In this document: in pieces, positions 47,341-61,154 of the stretch | Layout of the letters: the number at the start of each line of letters is the position of its first letter | How positions within the stretch are numbered: the stretch's first letter is position 1 | From: Sipunculus nudus | Lineage: Eukaryota; Annelida; Sipuncula; Golfingiida; Sipunculidae | Direction of reading: 5' to 3' | DNA: 64,000 nucleotides | Assembly (NCBI GenBank): GCA_026874595.1 | Contig: CM049318.1 | Coordinates: 12,507,241-12,571,240, forward strand | The notes under the pieces: generated by a model | Database searches by the model: none | Told to the model about the DNA's origin: nothing | Seen by the model: only the letters and a program-made list of their open reading frames with translations | Position numbers and translations under genes: made by a program

Positions 47341-48832
47341 ATATATATATATATATATATTTAAACACTTCCCAGCACTAGAAAATGCTTTATCTTGTGA
47401 ATGTGAAAAGTGAAACCGAGCCTACATTCAACTTAGTCCTTGTCTCTGCTCACAGGAGCGGATTCCAGGTTCTTCTTGGTGCTTCCCAGATCGACGGTTC
47501 TGATGCCGAGCAGACGATTGATATCTCTTCTACCACAGAGGTATGGATACTGTTCCTTTCTATGATGAAAACAACAGTAATATATCTTGTGTATAAGACA
47601 TGTGTAAATCTACCTGTACATGTATTAACCGTTATACTTTCACAACCAGAGGAAAAAGTATATTAAATGAGGCTGAATTATTATTATAAATAAAGAATTG
47701 TTATCATATAAAAACAGTTTTTAATTGTCAAAACTACTCTGTATCAAAACATTATATTTTAGCACCCCGAATACAGTGGTAGCGCCCCAGGTGTTCCCAA
47801 CGATATCGCCACCCTGCGTCTGGCTGAGAGTGCTAGAACTGTTAGTGGTGTCGTCGAATTTGCTCGTCTTGCTAACTCTTTCGAGAACTATGTAGGCGCA
47901 ACATGCTACATTTCTGGTTGGGGAAGAACTGGTGAGTGTTAATTTCATACATAAAAATTCTTATCATTTAAAAAGTTTTAATTGTCAAAACATACTCTGT
48001 GTAAAAAAAAATCTATTTTAGCACCCCTGGACCCCCCCCCCCCCCAACTCTGAATCCGCCATGGCCGATGATTGACTCCCTAAAATGTAGTGTCTGTTAC
48101 ATGTTTATAAAGAACAAATTGTCAACAAATACCTATGTTTATGTTTGTTCCTTACCCAGATGGATCTGGTGGTTCTCTGCCATCCACTCTTCAGGAGGCT
48201 CTGGTAGACCACATCGACACCGCCGAGTGCCAGAACAGAATGCCCATCAACCTTGCCGATGGTCTCAACGACAGCCACTTCTGCGTGCACACCAACTCCA
48301 GAACCCGCGGTGCCTGCCAGGTGAGCAAAATAAGAATTCAATAATATTGGTCATGATACCTCAAGTTGTCAATTAACAAAAGTATGTTCTAAAACATGTG
48401 GTGTTTTCAAATCGCTTTTGTTAATGCTCGATATATACGGATATTTCACTAAGAGTTAATTAAGTTGAAAACAATAGTTATGAATAACCACGAATCGTTC
48501 TTTATATTTTTCAAATATTGAAACTAGAAGTTTGTATATATGCAATGAAATAACTATGAAAATGCAACGTCAGAAAACGTTTATTAAAGAGGTAATACAT
48601 AGTTACTTTGATAGCAATGATTTGGCCTCTAACCCGATATGCTTAAATATTTTTAAATATTTGGTTCTAGGGTGATAGCGGTGGACCCGTTCAGTGCAAC
48701 AATGGAGGCAGCTGGGCTGTGTGTGGAGTGACTTCCTGGGGAGTCGGCAATATAGTCAACAGCTGTGACACCACCTACCCATCTGTCTACACCAGGGCCA
48801 GCGCCTTCAGGTCCTGGATCGACAGCAACTAG
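46426..48832 (+). CDS. S1A serine protease gene 6, intact, variant propeptide
   Basis: Exons: 46426-46468, 46941-47136, 47456-47540, 47763-47931, 48160-48320, 48671-48832; 271 aa. Same signal peptide, IIGG, triad and Gly-Ala pocket. Changes: Asn22 for Thr and Lys28 for Glu/Asp, both in the propeptide near the activation site, and the intron 1 donor is GTACGT instead of GTAAGT. Intron 2 has the ACGGTTATATTC version and a TA tract, not the LINE copy. Ser-motif Asp uses GAT (GAC in genes 1-5 and 8). AATAAA 48877-48882. Lys28 puts a basic residue three before Phe31, which could alter processing. Confidence 0.92.
47265..47361. repeat. (TA)n microsatellite, gene 6
   Basis: TA run with a CACA interruption. 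Confidence 0.95.
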
Positions 48833-50596
48833 ATCTGATGAATTACTTGTAAATACTCAGTATGACATTTGTTTTGAATAAAACGTTAATCCTTATCTGA
48901 ACCCTACGTCGTCTGTCTATCTGTGATCTCAAGGGTATTCAGAAGAAATCTCATGCAACTTAGCTGCAACCTCATTTTTTCCCAACATCAATTTATATTT
49001 TTGAATCATACATTTATACAAGTACCATGGGTTGTTGTGAAATGATTGCTTTGCATATATTCGTTCTCTGTTATGTTAAATTAATCTTCCCATGTTGGTA
49101 ATCTAAATTCATACAACCGGCCCAGTATATTCCGTGTATTTATTAAAATTATCTCATATTTACGTCCGGACATTTTCACCTAGATTCATTAACGGCGTTG
49201 GCAAGGTACGGTAACATAGGTAGCATCACCTTTAAATAAGCTGCTTTTTTGGCTCAATCTCTATGTAGGTCGTAGCTGCTGTAACCTGGTTCTTACAATG
49301 TTTGTCATGAGTATTTACAACTCTCTCCATATAACTAATATACGTTTACATTTTTAATTCTTACGTCAACATCAGAACGTACTTGAAGCCAGAAGAACGC
49401 AAAAATATTCTCATGACATACATATTTTCAGAAGAAGTATTTCCAACTTCGGCAAGTGAAGTGTGCAGTTTATATTGTTAAAACTGTGGGCATCAATTAC
49501 TTCCTTTATTAATATATATATTCAAATACATAGGATGTAGGTTTTTGCCCATGAAAACTCACCATTTCAAAGAACAGAGTAAAGTCTGTAGATCTCCTAA
49601 AGAATGCATATCTTGCGACCCCTCATGGTATTTAACAGAAAGAAAATTTAATTATATTCTTCATTTATGTCAAAAGACAGGATTGAAAATATTGCCAAGT
49701 TGCCGCAGTTGAACCTGAAATATTAATTAAAATGAATATGTATAAAATAGAGTATGGGAGGTATTCGTATAAACCAAATGACTCGAATAATATTGCCATG
49801 GCACATTTCTTGATACAACAATGAATGAAGAAGATACGTTGATTTTATAACAAAAATACTAGTCAAATTATCTATGGCTGACAGGATTATTGCCAGACTG
49901 CTTGAAATAATTATTATAGTCACTGCGCTGAATAAGCTGCTATGTAAATGTTAGATTTCATTTTTTAATCCGAAGCCAACCTTCACTTTCAAATATATTC
50001 CCATGTTAAAATGTTCATACCTATTTATGTTCATAGATTTCTTATTTGACATTCAATGAATGATCCATGACCTGTGCTTTCTGGGACGAAGGTTTGAATA
50101 ATTCAAATGAAAAGGCATTACCGAGAGCTTCAATTTGTTTTCAATCTTGATGACAAAGGCATAAAACCTTGAAGAGTTTATTTATTTCAGCAGCATAAGT
50201 TATTGTTGTTCCCTTATTTTGCATACTATTAAATAGAAAACCTGCTATATTTTTTATCTATTCGGTATGATAAGGATATTTAACAAATATAAAAATTTGT
50301 TGAACACTGGTCGTCTGAAATCATGTACAATCATAGATTCAACAGCAGTAAAGATGATGACAGTTTTTGTCACTGGTTATGGGCAAACTGTTTATTTCAA
50401 TGAAGCTAAAGACTGTTCAGTGAGTTTGTTTCTTTCTAATAACAGTATTTTGGAAACATTCCGGAAGTGACAAATGCATTTATTAGTGTGTTGCAAGCAT
50501 CATCTGTGACATAACGAGGGATTTTTCGTAAGTGGAAGAAACATTATTTTGAAATTGCATTAATTTGCGTTTCCAAGGAAAAATGGGTGTCCTAAT
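48833..50596. repeat. 3' flank of gene 6
   Basis: Non-coding unit spacer; full-length form without the gene 5 deletions. Confidence 0.8.
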
Positions 50597-51108
50597 AGAC
50601 CCCGAGATTTGAGAAAATCGGGCATGGCGTTACCTCAGAGCCATCTAAATTGGGGGTGATAATGGGTACATGTTTCTTCTCTTTTTTTGACGTATAATAT
50701 GATAATTTCAGTTTTATTAGCGTTTAGTTTGAGTTCTAACACCACTGATGCAGGATTCAAGTAATCCTAGCAAATCTGAGTAGTTTTTGCCAGGTTTGAC
50801 AGAAAAGTAGATTTGGGTATCATCGGCATAAGAATGATATTGCATTTTGTGGTAACATATCATTTCCCCTAATGGCTTTTTATAAATAATGTATAATTTA
50901 GGACCGAGGACCGAGCCTTGTGGTACACGAAGTCGCAAAGCCTTCAAGGCAGATGTCAGTACATCAATCAAAACGGTCTGGTGTTTGCCTTCCAGATATG
51001 AAGATAACCATGCTATGGCTTAACCTGATGTCCCAAAATTTGTTTCAAGACGTGAAAACAATACCGTATTGCCAATTTATCGAAAGCAGCATAAAGGTCT
51101 AGCTTAAC
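50597..51108 (-). pseudogene. LINE RT fragment, spacer 6-7
   Basis: Copy of the spacer LINE remnant. Codes VPQGSVLGPKLY and YADDTQIYFSV on the minus strand. Confidence 0.85.
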
Positions 51109-51129
51109 GAGCACTTTTCTTGATATTTA

Positions 51130-51680
51130 GATAGAAAGGCTGAAATTATGGTAAATTACGTGTTTGACGACATCAGTTCATCTATCACTTGTCTGGTATT
51201 AATGCAAGATAAAGTAGGACATGCTGTTGATTCTTCAACAATTTTAGATTGAGTATAATATATTCAATATATTAAATATCCAATTAAAAATGTTGTAAGT
51301 AATACTCCTGTGTACACTAACATAACCCTGTTCATGTTTATCAACAGGGAGTGGCTTTTCTCAGAACAGTATATGCAGGAGTAAATTACGTATTTAACAG
51401 ACAAGTGAGTAATATATGTATATAAAGGTGTGCGCGCGTGTGTCGTACAGACATAAATATAAATAAAAAAGATGTATACAAAACATAATTATGATTATCC
51501 TTGTACCATCGATGTAATTATCTTATTTTCTTCAACATACCATTCTATATAACAAACATTATATACGTCATCAGGGTTGACGTGGGAATGGTCGTAAAAC
51601 AGCTGAGAAACACAAATAAATATATAATTTCTTAGTCAGGTATATTGTAACGATAAATATTTGAGTAGAATATTCCAAAC
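51130..51680. repeat. Partial extra copy of the 5' flank (spacer 6-7)
   Basis: Same truncated flank as in spacer 5-6, ending at 'ATATTCCAAAC'. Confidence 0.85.
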
Positions 51681-51716
51681 TTCTTTGCTTTAGCTGTATG
51701 CAAAGAAGTGGTTAAC

Positions 51717-52496
51717 TTGGCTGGAACAGCGGGTTCGGAGTTAGTGCGTACACAGAAGTGTTTGTCGTTGACCCCATTGGCAGGGTTAATGGGCATTCTG
51801 TCTTGGCATTTGACTTTGTCGGTATGGTCACCAGAGCCCGCAGAAGTGTGGTTAGAAGAGAGCCGTCAGCATAACATTGAACAAAAAGGAATCATATATT
51901 TAAATTATATATCTCCATCCCACAAAGAGCTGAATTTTTCATAATTATATTATTTAATATATTTATATTTACTTGACAATTTAACTGGTAAATAAACCGG
52001 TTGTTTGTCATGGGCTTAAATTAAAAACAAGCAACGGAGCATTATCTTTAAGTACCTCAGTATTAGATGAGAACTTACCTGTCAGCACGGCATCTGATCC
52101 GTAAAATTCTGGAATCTCCACAAGAACGTGGTATCCGTTTCTTTTAACAGCACAGCAAAAATTAAACTATTTAAAACAAATGGTTATATAAATTTATGTA
52201 TGATATTCCAACAGTGAGATTATTAATGTTTCTTGTTCAGGGAAAAATTTGATAATAGTTAAAAATGACCGAAAATTATAGTGATGCACGTGTTGGTAGC
52301 GAGGCCGCTGAACAGTACTGAATATATTTATCTCGTTTTTAAGTACAAATATACATCGAGCAGCAGTCAGAGATTTGTTTGGTAACTGAAGGACAGCACC
52401 ACACGCCTGAATATAACCGAAGGTGGAGATTGGGAGGGACACCTGACTTGCCAAACGACCTTTAATTACAGATATGACTCCGACGGTGAAAGTGCC
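51717..52496 (-). pseudogene. Inverted S1 protease pseudogene (copy C)
   Basis: Exon 5 part 51717-51871, exon 3 part 52079-52142, exon 2 part 52351-52496. Nearly identical to copy B, with small deletions in the exon 5 relic. Confidence 0.85.
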
Positions 52497-52615
52497 TCAG
52501 ATGAATAATATTTAGTTCTTGTCGATGAATGTCTACTAAGGAAACGTATAATCTCTTTTGTGCTGTTTTAAATTTAGAGATGCGACGATTTTCAAAATAT
52601 GAACTCTTCTATACA

Positions 52616-53610
52616 GAAAGGCTGAAATTATGGTAAATTACGTGTTTGACGACATCAGTTCATCTATCACTTGTCTGGTATTAATGCAAGATAAACTAGA
52701 AGGACATACTGTTGATTCTTCAACACTTTTAGATTGAGTATAATATATTCAATATATTAAATATCCAATTAAATATGTTGTGAGTAATACTCCTGTGTAC
52801 ACTAACATAACCCTGGTCATGTTTATCAAGAGGGAGTGGCTTTTCTCAGAACAGTAAATACAGGAGTAAATTACGTATTTAACAGACAAGTGAGTAATAT
52901 ATGTATATAAAGGTGTGCGCGCGTGTGTCGTACAGACATAAATATAAATGAAAAAGATGTATACAAAACATAATTATGATTATCCTTGTACCATCAATGT
53001 AATTATCTTATTTTCTTCAACATACCATTCTATATAACAAAGATTATATACGTCATCAGGGTTGACGTGGGAATGGTCGTAAAACAGCTGAAAAACACTA
53101 ATAAATATATAATTTCTCAGTCAGGTATATTGTAACGTTAAATATTTGAGTAGAATTTTCCAAACAATGGCGGAAAATTATATGGATATTATACTTAAAT
53201 TATTCTGTTTATAATAAATCATACAATTAAGAATGTATTTAAACGCTGGGCATATATCGCATGTGATTTTAGTAAATTGTTTGAATATATACCACAATGT
53301 GTATATGAAGGTTTTTTTTCAGAGATGATTTTACAGGTAATTGAAAAGTTGTACTTTAACCAGTAAATTCTCCCATTAAACAAGCTGCAAAAAGCCCGGT
53401 TTAAATTAATTTTGAATTGAAAAATCTCAGTGAATGATATGGCAGTCAACAGATCTTGAAATATATATTATGCCAGCCAAATTTCTGAAGATGACAATAA
53501 CTGTTAATTGGTCGTGAAATTCTGGATAACGTTTTAAACAAAATATATGTTAAATTCATGATAGATTCATAATAATTTACACACAATGAATAATGTTATA
53601 GAGGTCTGGC
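52616..53610. repeat. 5' flank of gene 7
   Basis: Full copy of the common flank. Confidence 0.8.
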
Positions 53611-53810
53611 TTTAATATCGGTATTAGGAACTGTGGCGCACGTGAATTATATCATGGGTCATGCACATATCCGCATGGTGAGCGGAACTTAGCACGTGAG
53701 TGACAATGAGCATCGGGAACATAGCAGTTGGTTTATCTTAAGTAGTAGCGGTCTGTTCTATAAAAGGCGACGGCAGGAGTAGCTCTCCACATTCCCTGCT
53801 CGATACCAGG
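53611..53810 (+). promoter_or_regulatory. Promoter of protease gene 7
   Basis: TATAAAAGG 53759-53767; TTATCT 53733-53738 preceded by GGT instead of GGC; CACGTG E-boxes upstream. Confidence 0.8.
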
Positions 53811-54647
53811 ATGTTCAGACTCGCAGTTGTTACCCTGGCCCTATTGGCATTTGGTAAGTTATTTATATGCCTATTTTGCATGGCAATCCGCTGAAGGTAA
53901 TTGTAATAAGTAAACGAAAAATGCTATTGCCATAAATTTGTTACATAGATTGTGAGAATTAAAATTCCATATACGTGGGGAAAACAGGCAGACATGTATT
54001 TATCGATTTATTATTTCTTATATTTCCTGACATTATAAATCCTCCTTTGATTTTTGAAGTTAAGAACGATCGGAGAAATGAAAGCTCAGTTCCTCATAAG
54101 ATACTTTAAAATAATATAACGATATAACTGCAGGTCTAGAAGTTTCTAATTGTCTAAAAGCGTTTAAAACATATGGTTATTATATTTTGCATAATAGTAT
54201 TATAAACAGACAAAAAAAGTTTCTAACATTGAAAGAAAACGGAAACGGCCAATATTCAATTTCAACACTGTTTTGAATAACCCAGTACTAATATGTGACT
54301 GACTAAGATTAACTATTTTTTTCCAGCCGAGGCTCGTCCTCGTGCCACCTACCACGCAAATGTGGAAGCACCTTTCATCATTGGAGGTTCACCTGTATCT
54401 AAGGGCCGTTGGCCATGGCAGCTGTCCCTTCAGATCTGCTCCTTCGGCTGTGGTCACACATGTGGTGCTGTCCTGCTGTCCTCCAGCAAAGCTCTGACTG
54501 CTGCTCACTGTACCACTGGCAGGTAATAATACCACACTATACATTGTAATAGAATGTTAATTTTTACGGTTATATTCATATTTAAGTAAAGACATATAAT
54601 AAAAGAAATATAATTTCAAACTTCAACGAACGGCATACCGTTTCACT

Positions 54648-54725
<78 letters not shown>

Positions 54726-56190
54726 AACACTTCCCAGCACTAGAAAATGCTTTATCTTGTGAATGTGAAAAGTGAAACCGAGCCTACATTCAACTTAGTC
54801 CTTGTCTCTGCTCACAGGAGCGGATTCCAGGTTCTTCTTGGTGCTTCCCAGATCGACGGTTCTGATGCCGAGCAGACGATTGATATCTCTTCTACCACAG
54901 AGGTATGGATACTGTTCCTTTCTATGATGAAAACAACAGTAATATATCTTGTGTATAAGACATGTGTAAATCTACCTGTACATGTATTAACCGTTATACT
55001 TTCACAACCAGAGGAAAAAGTATATTAAATGAGGCTGAATTATTATTATAAATAAAGAATTGTTATCATATAAAAACAGTTTTTAATTGTCAAAACTACT
55101 CTGTATCAAAACATTATATTTTAGCACCCCGAATACAGTGGTAGCGCCCCAGGTGTTCCCAACGATATCGCCACCCTGCGTCTGGCTGAGAGTGCTAGAA
55201 CTGTTAGTGGTGTCGTCGAATTTGCTCGTCTTGCTAACTCTTTCGAGAACTATGTAGGCGCAACATGCTACATTTCTGGTTGGGGAAGAACTGGTGAGTG
55301 TTAATTTCATACATAAAAATTCTTATCATTTAAAAAGTTTTAATTGTCAAAACATACTCTGTGTAAAAAAAAATCTATTTTAGCACCCCTGGACCCCCCC
55401 CCCAACTCCGAATCCGCCATGGCCGATGATTGACTCCCTAAAATGTAGTGTCTGTTACATGTTTATAAAGAACAAATTGTCAACAAATACCTATGTTTAT
55501 GTTTGTTTCTTACCCAGATGGATCTGGTGGTTCTCTGCCATCCACTCTTCAGGAGGCTCTGGTAGACCACATCGACACCGCCGAGTGCCAGAACAGAATG
55601 CCCATCAACCTTGCCGATGGTCTCAACGACAGCCACTTCTGCGTGCACACCAACTCCAGAACCCGCGGTGCCTGCCAGGTGAGCAAAATAAGAATTCAAT
55701 AATATTGGTCTTGATACCTCAAGTTGTCAAATAACAAAAGTATGTTCTAAAACATGTGGTGTTTTCAAATCGCTTTTGTTAATGCTCGATATATACGGAT
55801 ATTTCACTAAGAGTTAATTAAGTTGAAAACAATAGTTATGAATAACCACGAATCGTTCTTTATATTTTTCAAATATTGAAACTAGAAGTTTGTATATATG
55901 CAATGAAATAACTATGAAAATGCAACGTCAGAAAACGTTTATTAAAGGGGTAATACATAGTTACTTTGATAGCAATGATTTGGCCTCTAACCCGATATGC
56001 TTAAATATTTTTAAATATTTGGTTCTAGGGTGATAGCGGTGGACCCGTTCAGTGCAACAATGGAGGCAGCTGGGCTGTGTGTGGAGTGACTTCCTGGGGA
56101 GTCGGCAATATAGTCAACAGCTGTGACACCACCTACCCATCTGTCTACACCAGGGCCAGCGCCTTCAGGTCCTGGATCGACAGCAACTAG
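53811..56190 (+). CDS. S1A serine protease gene 7, intact
   Basis: Exons: 53811-53853, 54327-54522, 54818-54902, 55125-55293, 55518-55678, 56029-56190; 271 aa. Signal peptide, Glu28/Phe31 propeptide, IIGG, His75/Asp122/Ser221, pocket Gly-Ala. Very close to gene 6 (same GAT in the Ser motif, same ATA codon in GNIVNS, same shortened intron 4 start), but with the normal GTAAGT donor and the usual propeptide. AATAAA 56235-56240. Confidence 0.93.
54651..54721. repeat. (TA)n microsatellite, gene 7
   Basis: Uninterrupted TA run. Confidence 0.95.
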
Positions 56191-57955
56191 ATCTGATGAA
56201 TTACTTGTAAATACTCAGTATGACATTTGTTTTGAATAAAACGTTAATCCTTATCTGAACCCTACGTCGTCTGTATATCTGTGATCTCAAGGGTATTCAG
56301 AAGAAATCTCATGCAACTTAGCTGCAACCTCATTTTTTCCCAACATCAATTTATATTTTTGAATCATACATTTATACAAGTACCATGGGTTGTTGTGAAA
56401 TGATTGCATTGCATATATTCGTTCTCTGTTATGTTAAATTAATCTTCCCATGTTGGTAATCTAAATTCATACAACCGGCCCAGTATATTCCGTGTATTTA
56501 TTAAAATTATCTCATATTTACGTCCGGACATTTTCACCTAGATTCATTAACGGCGTTGGCAAGGTACGGTAACATAGGTAGCATCACCTTTAAATAAGCT
56601 GCTTTTTTGGCTCGATCTCTATGTAGGTCGTAGCTGCTGTAACCTGGTTCTTACAATGTTTGTCATGAGTATTTACAACTCTCTCCATATAACTAATATA
56701 CGTTTACATTTTTATTCCTACGTCAACATCAGAACGTACTTGAAGCCAGAAGAACGCAAAAATATTCTCATGACATACATATTTTCAGAAGAAGTATTTC
56801 CAACTTCGGCAAGTGAAGTGTGCAGTTTATATTGTTAAAACTGTGGGCATCAATTACTTCCTTTATTAATATATATATTCAAATACATAGGATGTAGGTT
56901 TTTGCCCATGAAAACTCACCATTTCAAAGAACAGAGTAAAGTCTGTAGATCTCCTAAAGAATGCATATCTTGCGACCCCTCATGGTATTTGACAGAAAGA
57001 AAATTTAATTATATTCTTCATTTATGTCAAAAGACAGGATTGAAAATATTGCCAAGTTGCCGCAGTTGAACCTGAAATATTAATTAAAATGAATATGTAT
57101 AAAATAGAGTATGGGAGGTATTCGTATAAACCAAATGACTCGAATAATATTGCCATGGCACATTTCTTGATACAACAATGAATGAAGAAGATACGTTGAT
57201 TTTATAACAAAAATACTAGTCAAATCATCTATGGCTGACAGGATTATTGCCAGACGGCTTGAAATAATTATTATAGTCACTGCGCTGAATAAGCTGCTAT
57301 GTAAATGTGAGATTTCATTTTTTAATCCGAAGCCAACCCTCACCTTCAAATATATTCCCATGTTAAAATGTTCATACCTATTTATGTTCATAGATTTCTT
57401 ATTTGACATTCAATGAATGATCCATGACCTGTGCTTTCTGGGACGAAGGTTTGAATAATTCAAATGAAAAGGCATTACCGAGAGCTTCAATTTGTTTTCA
57501 ATCTTGATGACAAAGGCATAAAACCTTGAAGAGTTTATTTATTTCAGCAGCATAAGTTATTGTTGTTCCCTTATTTTGCATACTATTAAATAGAAAACCT
57601 GCTATATTTTTTATCTATTCGGTATGATAAGGATATTTAACAAATATAAAAATTTGTTGAACACTGGTCGTCTGAAATCATGTACAATCATAGATTCAAC
57701 AGCAGTGAAGATGATGACAGTTTTTGTCACTGGTTATGGGCAAACTGTTTATTTCAATGAAGCTAAAGACTGTTAAATGAGTTTGTTTCTTTCTTATAAC
57801 AGTATTTTGGAAACATTCTGGAAGTGACAAATGCATTTATTAGTGTGTTGCAAGCATCATCTGTGACATAACGAGGGATTTTTCGTAAGTGGAAGAAACA
57901 TTATTTTGAAATTGCATTAATTTGCGTTTCCAAGGAAAAATGGGTGTCCTAATAG
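56191..57955. repeat. 3' flank of gene 7
   Basis: Non-coding unit spacer, nearly identical to that of gene 6. Confidence 0.8.
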
Positions 57956-58466
57956 ACCCCGAGATTTGAGAAAATCGGGCATGGCGTTACCTCAGAGCCA
58001 TCTAAATTGGGGGTGATAATGAGTACATGTTTCTTCTCTTTTTTTGACGTATAATATGATAATTTCAGTTTTATTAGCGTTTAGTTTCAGTTCTAACACC
58101 ACTGATGCAGGATTCAAGTAATCCTAGCAAATCTGAGTAGTTTTTGCCAGGTTTGACAGAAAAGTAGATTTGGGTATCATCGGCATAAGAATGATATTGC
58201 ATTTTGTGGTAACATATCATTTCCCCTAATGGCTTTTTATAAATAATGTATAATTTAGGACCGAGGACCGAGCCTTGTGGTACACGAAGTCGCAAAGCCT
58301 TCAAGGCAGATGTCAGTACATCAATCAAAACGGTCTGGTGTTTGCCTTCCAGATATGAAGATAACCATGCTATGGCTTAACCTGATGTCCCAAAATTTGT
58401 TTCAAGACGTGAAAACAATACCGTATTGCCAATTTATCGAAAGCAGCATAAAGGTCTAGCTTAACG
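57956..58466 (-). pseudogene. LINE RT fragment, spacer 7-8
   Basis: Last copy of the spacer LINE remnant, YADD kept, same truncation. Confidence 0.85.
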
Positions 58467-58487
58467 AGCACTTTTCTTGATATTTAG

Positions 58488-59036
58488 ATAGAAAGGCTGA
58501 AATTATGGTAAATTACGTGTTTGACGACATCAGTTCATCTATCACTTGTCTGGTATTAATGCAAGATAAAGTAGGACATGCTGTTGATTCTTCAACAATT
58601 TTAGATTGAGTATAATATATTCAATATATTAAATATCCAATTAAAAATGTTGTGAGTAATACTCCTGTGTACACTAACATAACCCTGGTCATGTTTATCA
58701 ACAGGGAGTGGCTTTTCTCAGAACAGTATATGCAGGAGTAAATTACGTATTTAACAGACAAGTGAGTAATATATGTATATAAAGGTGTGCGCGCGTGTGT
58801 CGTACAGACATAAATATAAATAAAAAAGATGTATACAAAACATAATTATGATTATCCTTGTACCATCGATGTAATTATCTTATTTTCTTCAACATACCAT
58901 TCTATATAACAAACATTATATACGTCATCAGGGTTGACGTGGGAATGGTCGTAAAACAGCTGAGAAACACAAATAAATATATAATTTCTTAGTCAGGTAT
59001 ATTGTAACGATAAATATTTGAGTAGAATATTCCAAA
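58488..59036. repeat. Partial extra copy of the 5' flank (spacer 7-8)
   Basis: Truncated flank copy as in spacers 5-6 and 6-7. Confidence 0.85.
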
Positions 59037-59073
59037 CTTCCTTGCTTTAGCTGTATGCAAAGAAGTGGTTAAC

Positions 59074-59853
59074 TTGGCTGGAACAGCGGGTTCGGAGTTA
59101 GTGCGTACACAGAAGTGTTTGTCGTTGACCCCATTGGCAGGGTTAATGGGCATTCTGTCTTGGCATTTGACTTTGTCGGTATGGTCACCAGAGCCCGCAG
59201 AAGTGTGGTTAGAAGAGAGCCGTCAGCATAACATTGAACAAAAAGGAATCATATATTTAAATTATATATCTCCATCCCACAAAGAGCTGAATTTTTCATA
59301 ATTATATTATTTAATATATTTATATTTACTTGACAATTTAACTGGTAAATAAACCGGTTGTTTGTCATGGGCTTAAATTAAAAACAAGCAACGGAGCATT
59401 ATCTTCAAGTACCTCAGTATTAGATGAGAACTTACCTGTCAGCACGGCATCTGATCCGTAGATTCTCGAATCTCCACAAGAACGTGGTATCCGTTTCTTT
59501 TAACAGCACAGCAAAAATTAAACTATTTAAAACTAATGGTTATATAAATTTATGTATGATATTCCAAGAGTGAGCTTATTAATGTTTCTTGTTCAGGGAA
59601 AAATTTGATAATAGTTAAAAATAACCGAAAATTAATGTGATGCACGTGTTGGTAGCGAGGCCGCTGAACAGTACTGAATATATTTATCTCGTTTTTAAGT
59701 ACAAATATACATCGAGCAGCAGTCAGAGTTTTGTTTGGTAACTGAAGGACAGCACCACACGCCTGAATACAACCGAAGGTGGAGATTGGGAGGGACACCT
59801 GACTTGCCAAACGACCTTTAATTACAGATATGACTCCGACGGTGAAAGTGCCT
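59074..59853 (-). pseudogene. Inverted S1 protease pseudogene (copy D)
   Basis: Exon 5 part 59074-59228, exon 3 part 59436-59498, exon 2 part 59708-59853. Its exon 2 relic resembles copy A (AGAGTTTTG, CTGAATACAACC) while its exon 5 relic resembles copy C, so it is a recombinant of the two types. Confidence 0.85.
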
Positions 59854-59969
59854 CAGATGAATAATATTTAGTTTTTGTCGATGAATGTCTACTAAGGAAA
59901 CGTATAATCTCTTTTGTGCTGTTTTAAATTTAGAGAAGCGACGATTTTCAAAATATGAACTCTTCTATA

Positions 59970-60960
59970 AAGAAAGGCTGAAATTATGGTAAATTACGTG
60001 TTTGACGACATCAGTTCATCTATCCCTTGTCTGGTATTAATGCAAGATAAAGTAGGACATGCTGTTGATTCTTCAACAATTTTAGATTGAGTATAATATA
60101 TTCAATATATTAAATATCCAATTAAAAATGTTGTGAGTAATACTCCTGTGTACACTAACATAACCCTGGTCATGTTTATCAAGAGGGAGTGGCTTTTCTC
60201 AGAACAGTAAATGCAGGAGTAAATTGCGTATTTAACAGACAAGTGAGTAATATATATATATAAAGGTGTGCGCGCGTGTGTCGTACAGACATAAATATAA
60301 ATAAAAAAGATGTATAAAAAACATAATTATGATTATCCTTGTACCATCGATGTAATTATCTTATTTTCTTCAACATACCATTCTATATTACAAACATTAT
60401 ATACGTCATCAGGGTTGACGTGGGAATGGTCGTAAAACAGCTGAGAAACACAAATAAATATATAATTTCTTAGTCAGGTATATTGTAACGATAAATATTT
60501 GAGTAGAATATTTCAAACAATGGCGGAAAATTATATGGATATTATACTTAAATTATTCTGTTTATAATAAATCATACAATTAAGAATGTATTTAAACGCT
60601 GGGCATATGGCGCATGTGATTTTAGTAAATTGTTTGAATATATACCACAATGTGTATATGAAGGCTTTTTTTAGGGATGATTTTACAGGTAATTGACAAG
60701 TTGTACTTTAACCAGTAAATTCTCCCATTAAACAAGCTGCAAAAGCCCGGTTTAAATTAATTTTGAATTGAAAAATATCAGTGAATGATATGGCAGTCAA
60801 CAGATCTTGAAATGTATATAATGCCAGCTAAATTTCTGAAGATGACAATAACAGTTAATTGGTCGTGAAATTCTGGATAACGTTTTAAACAAAATATATG
60901 TGAAATACATGATAAATTCATAATAATTTACACTCAATGAATAATGTTATAGAGGTCTCG
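59970..60960. repeat. 5' flank of gene 8
   Basis: Full copy of the common flank with more substitutions toward its 3' end. Confidence 0.8.
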
Positions 60961-61154
60961 CTTTAATATCGGTATTAGAAACTGTGGCGCACGTGAATTA
61001 GGTCATGCACATATCCGCGTGGTGAGCGGAACTTAGCACGTGAGTGACAATGAGCATCGGGAACATAGCAATTGGCTTATCTTAAGTAGTAGCGGTCTGT
61101 TCTATAAAAGGCGACGTCGGGAGTAGTTCTCCACATTCTCTGCTCGATACCAGG
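60961..61154 (+). promoter_or_regulatory. Promoter of protease gene 8
   Basis: TATAAAAGG 61103-61111; TTATCT 61077-61082; CACGTG E-boxes kept. About ten bases (TATATCATGG region) are missing near 61000 relative to gene 7. It looks functional although the gene is broken. Confidence 0.75.
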
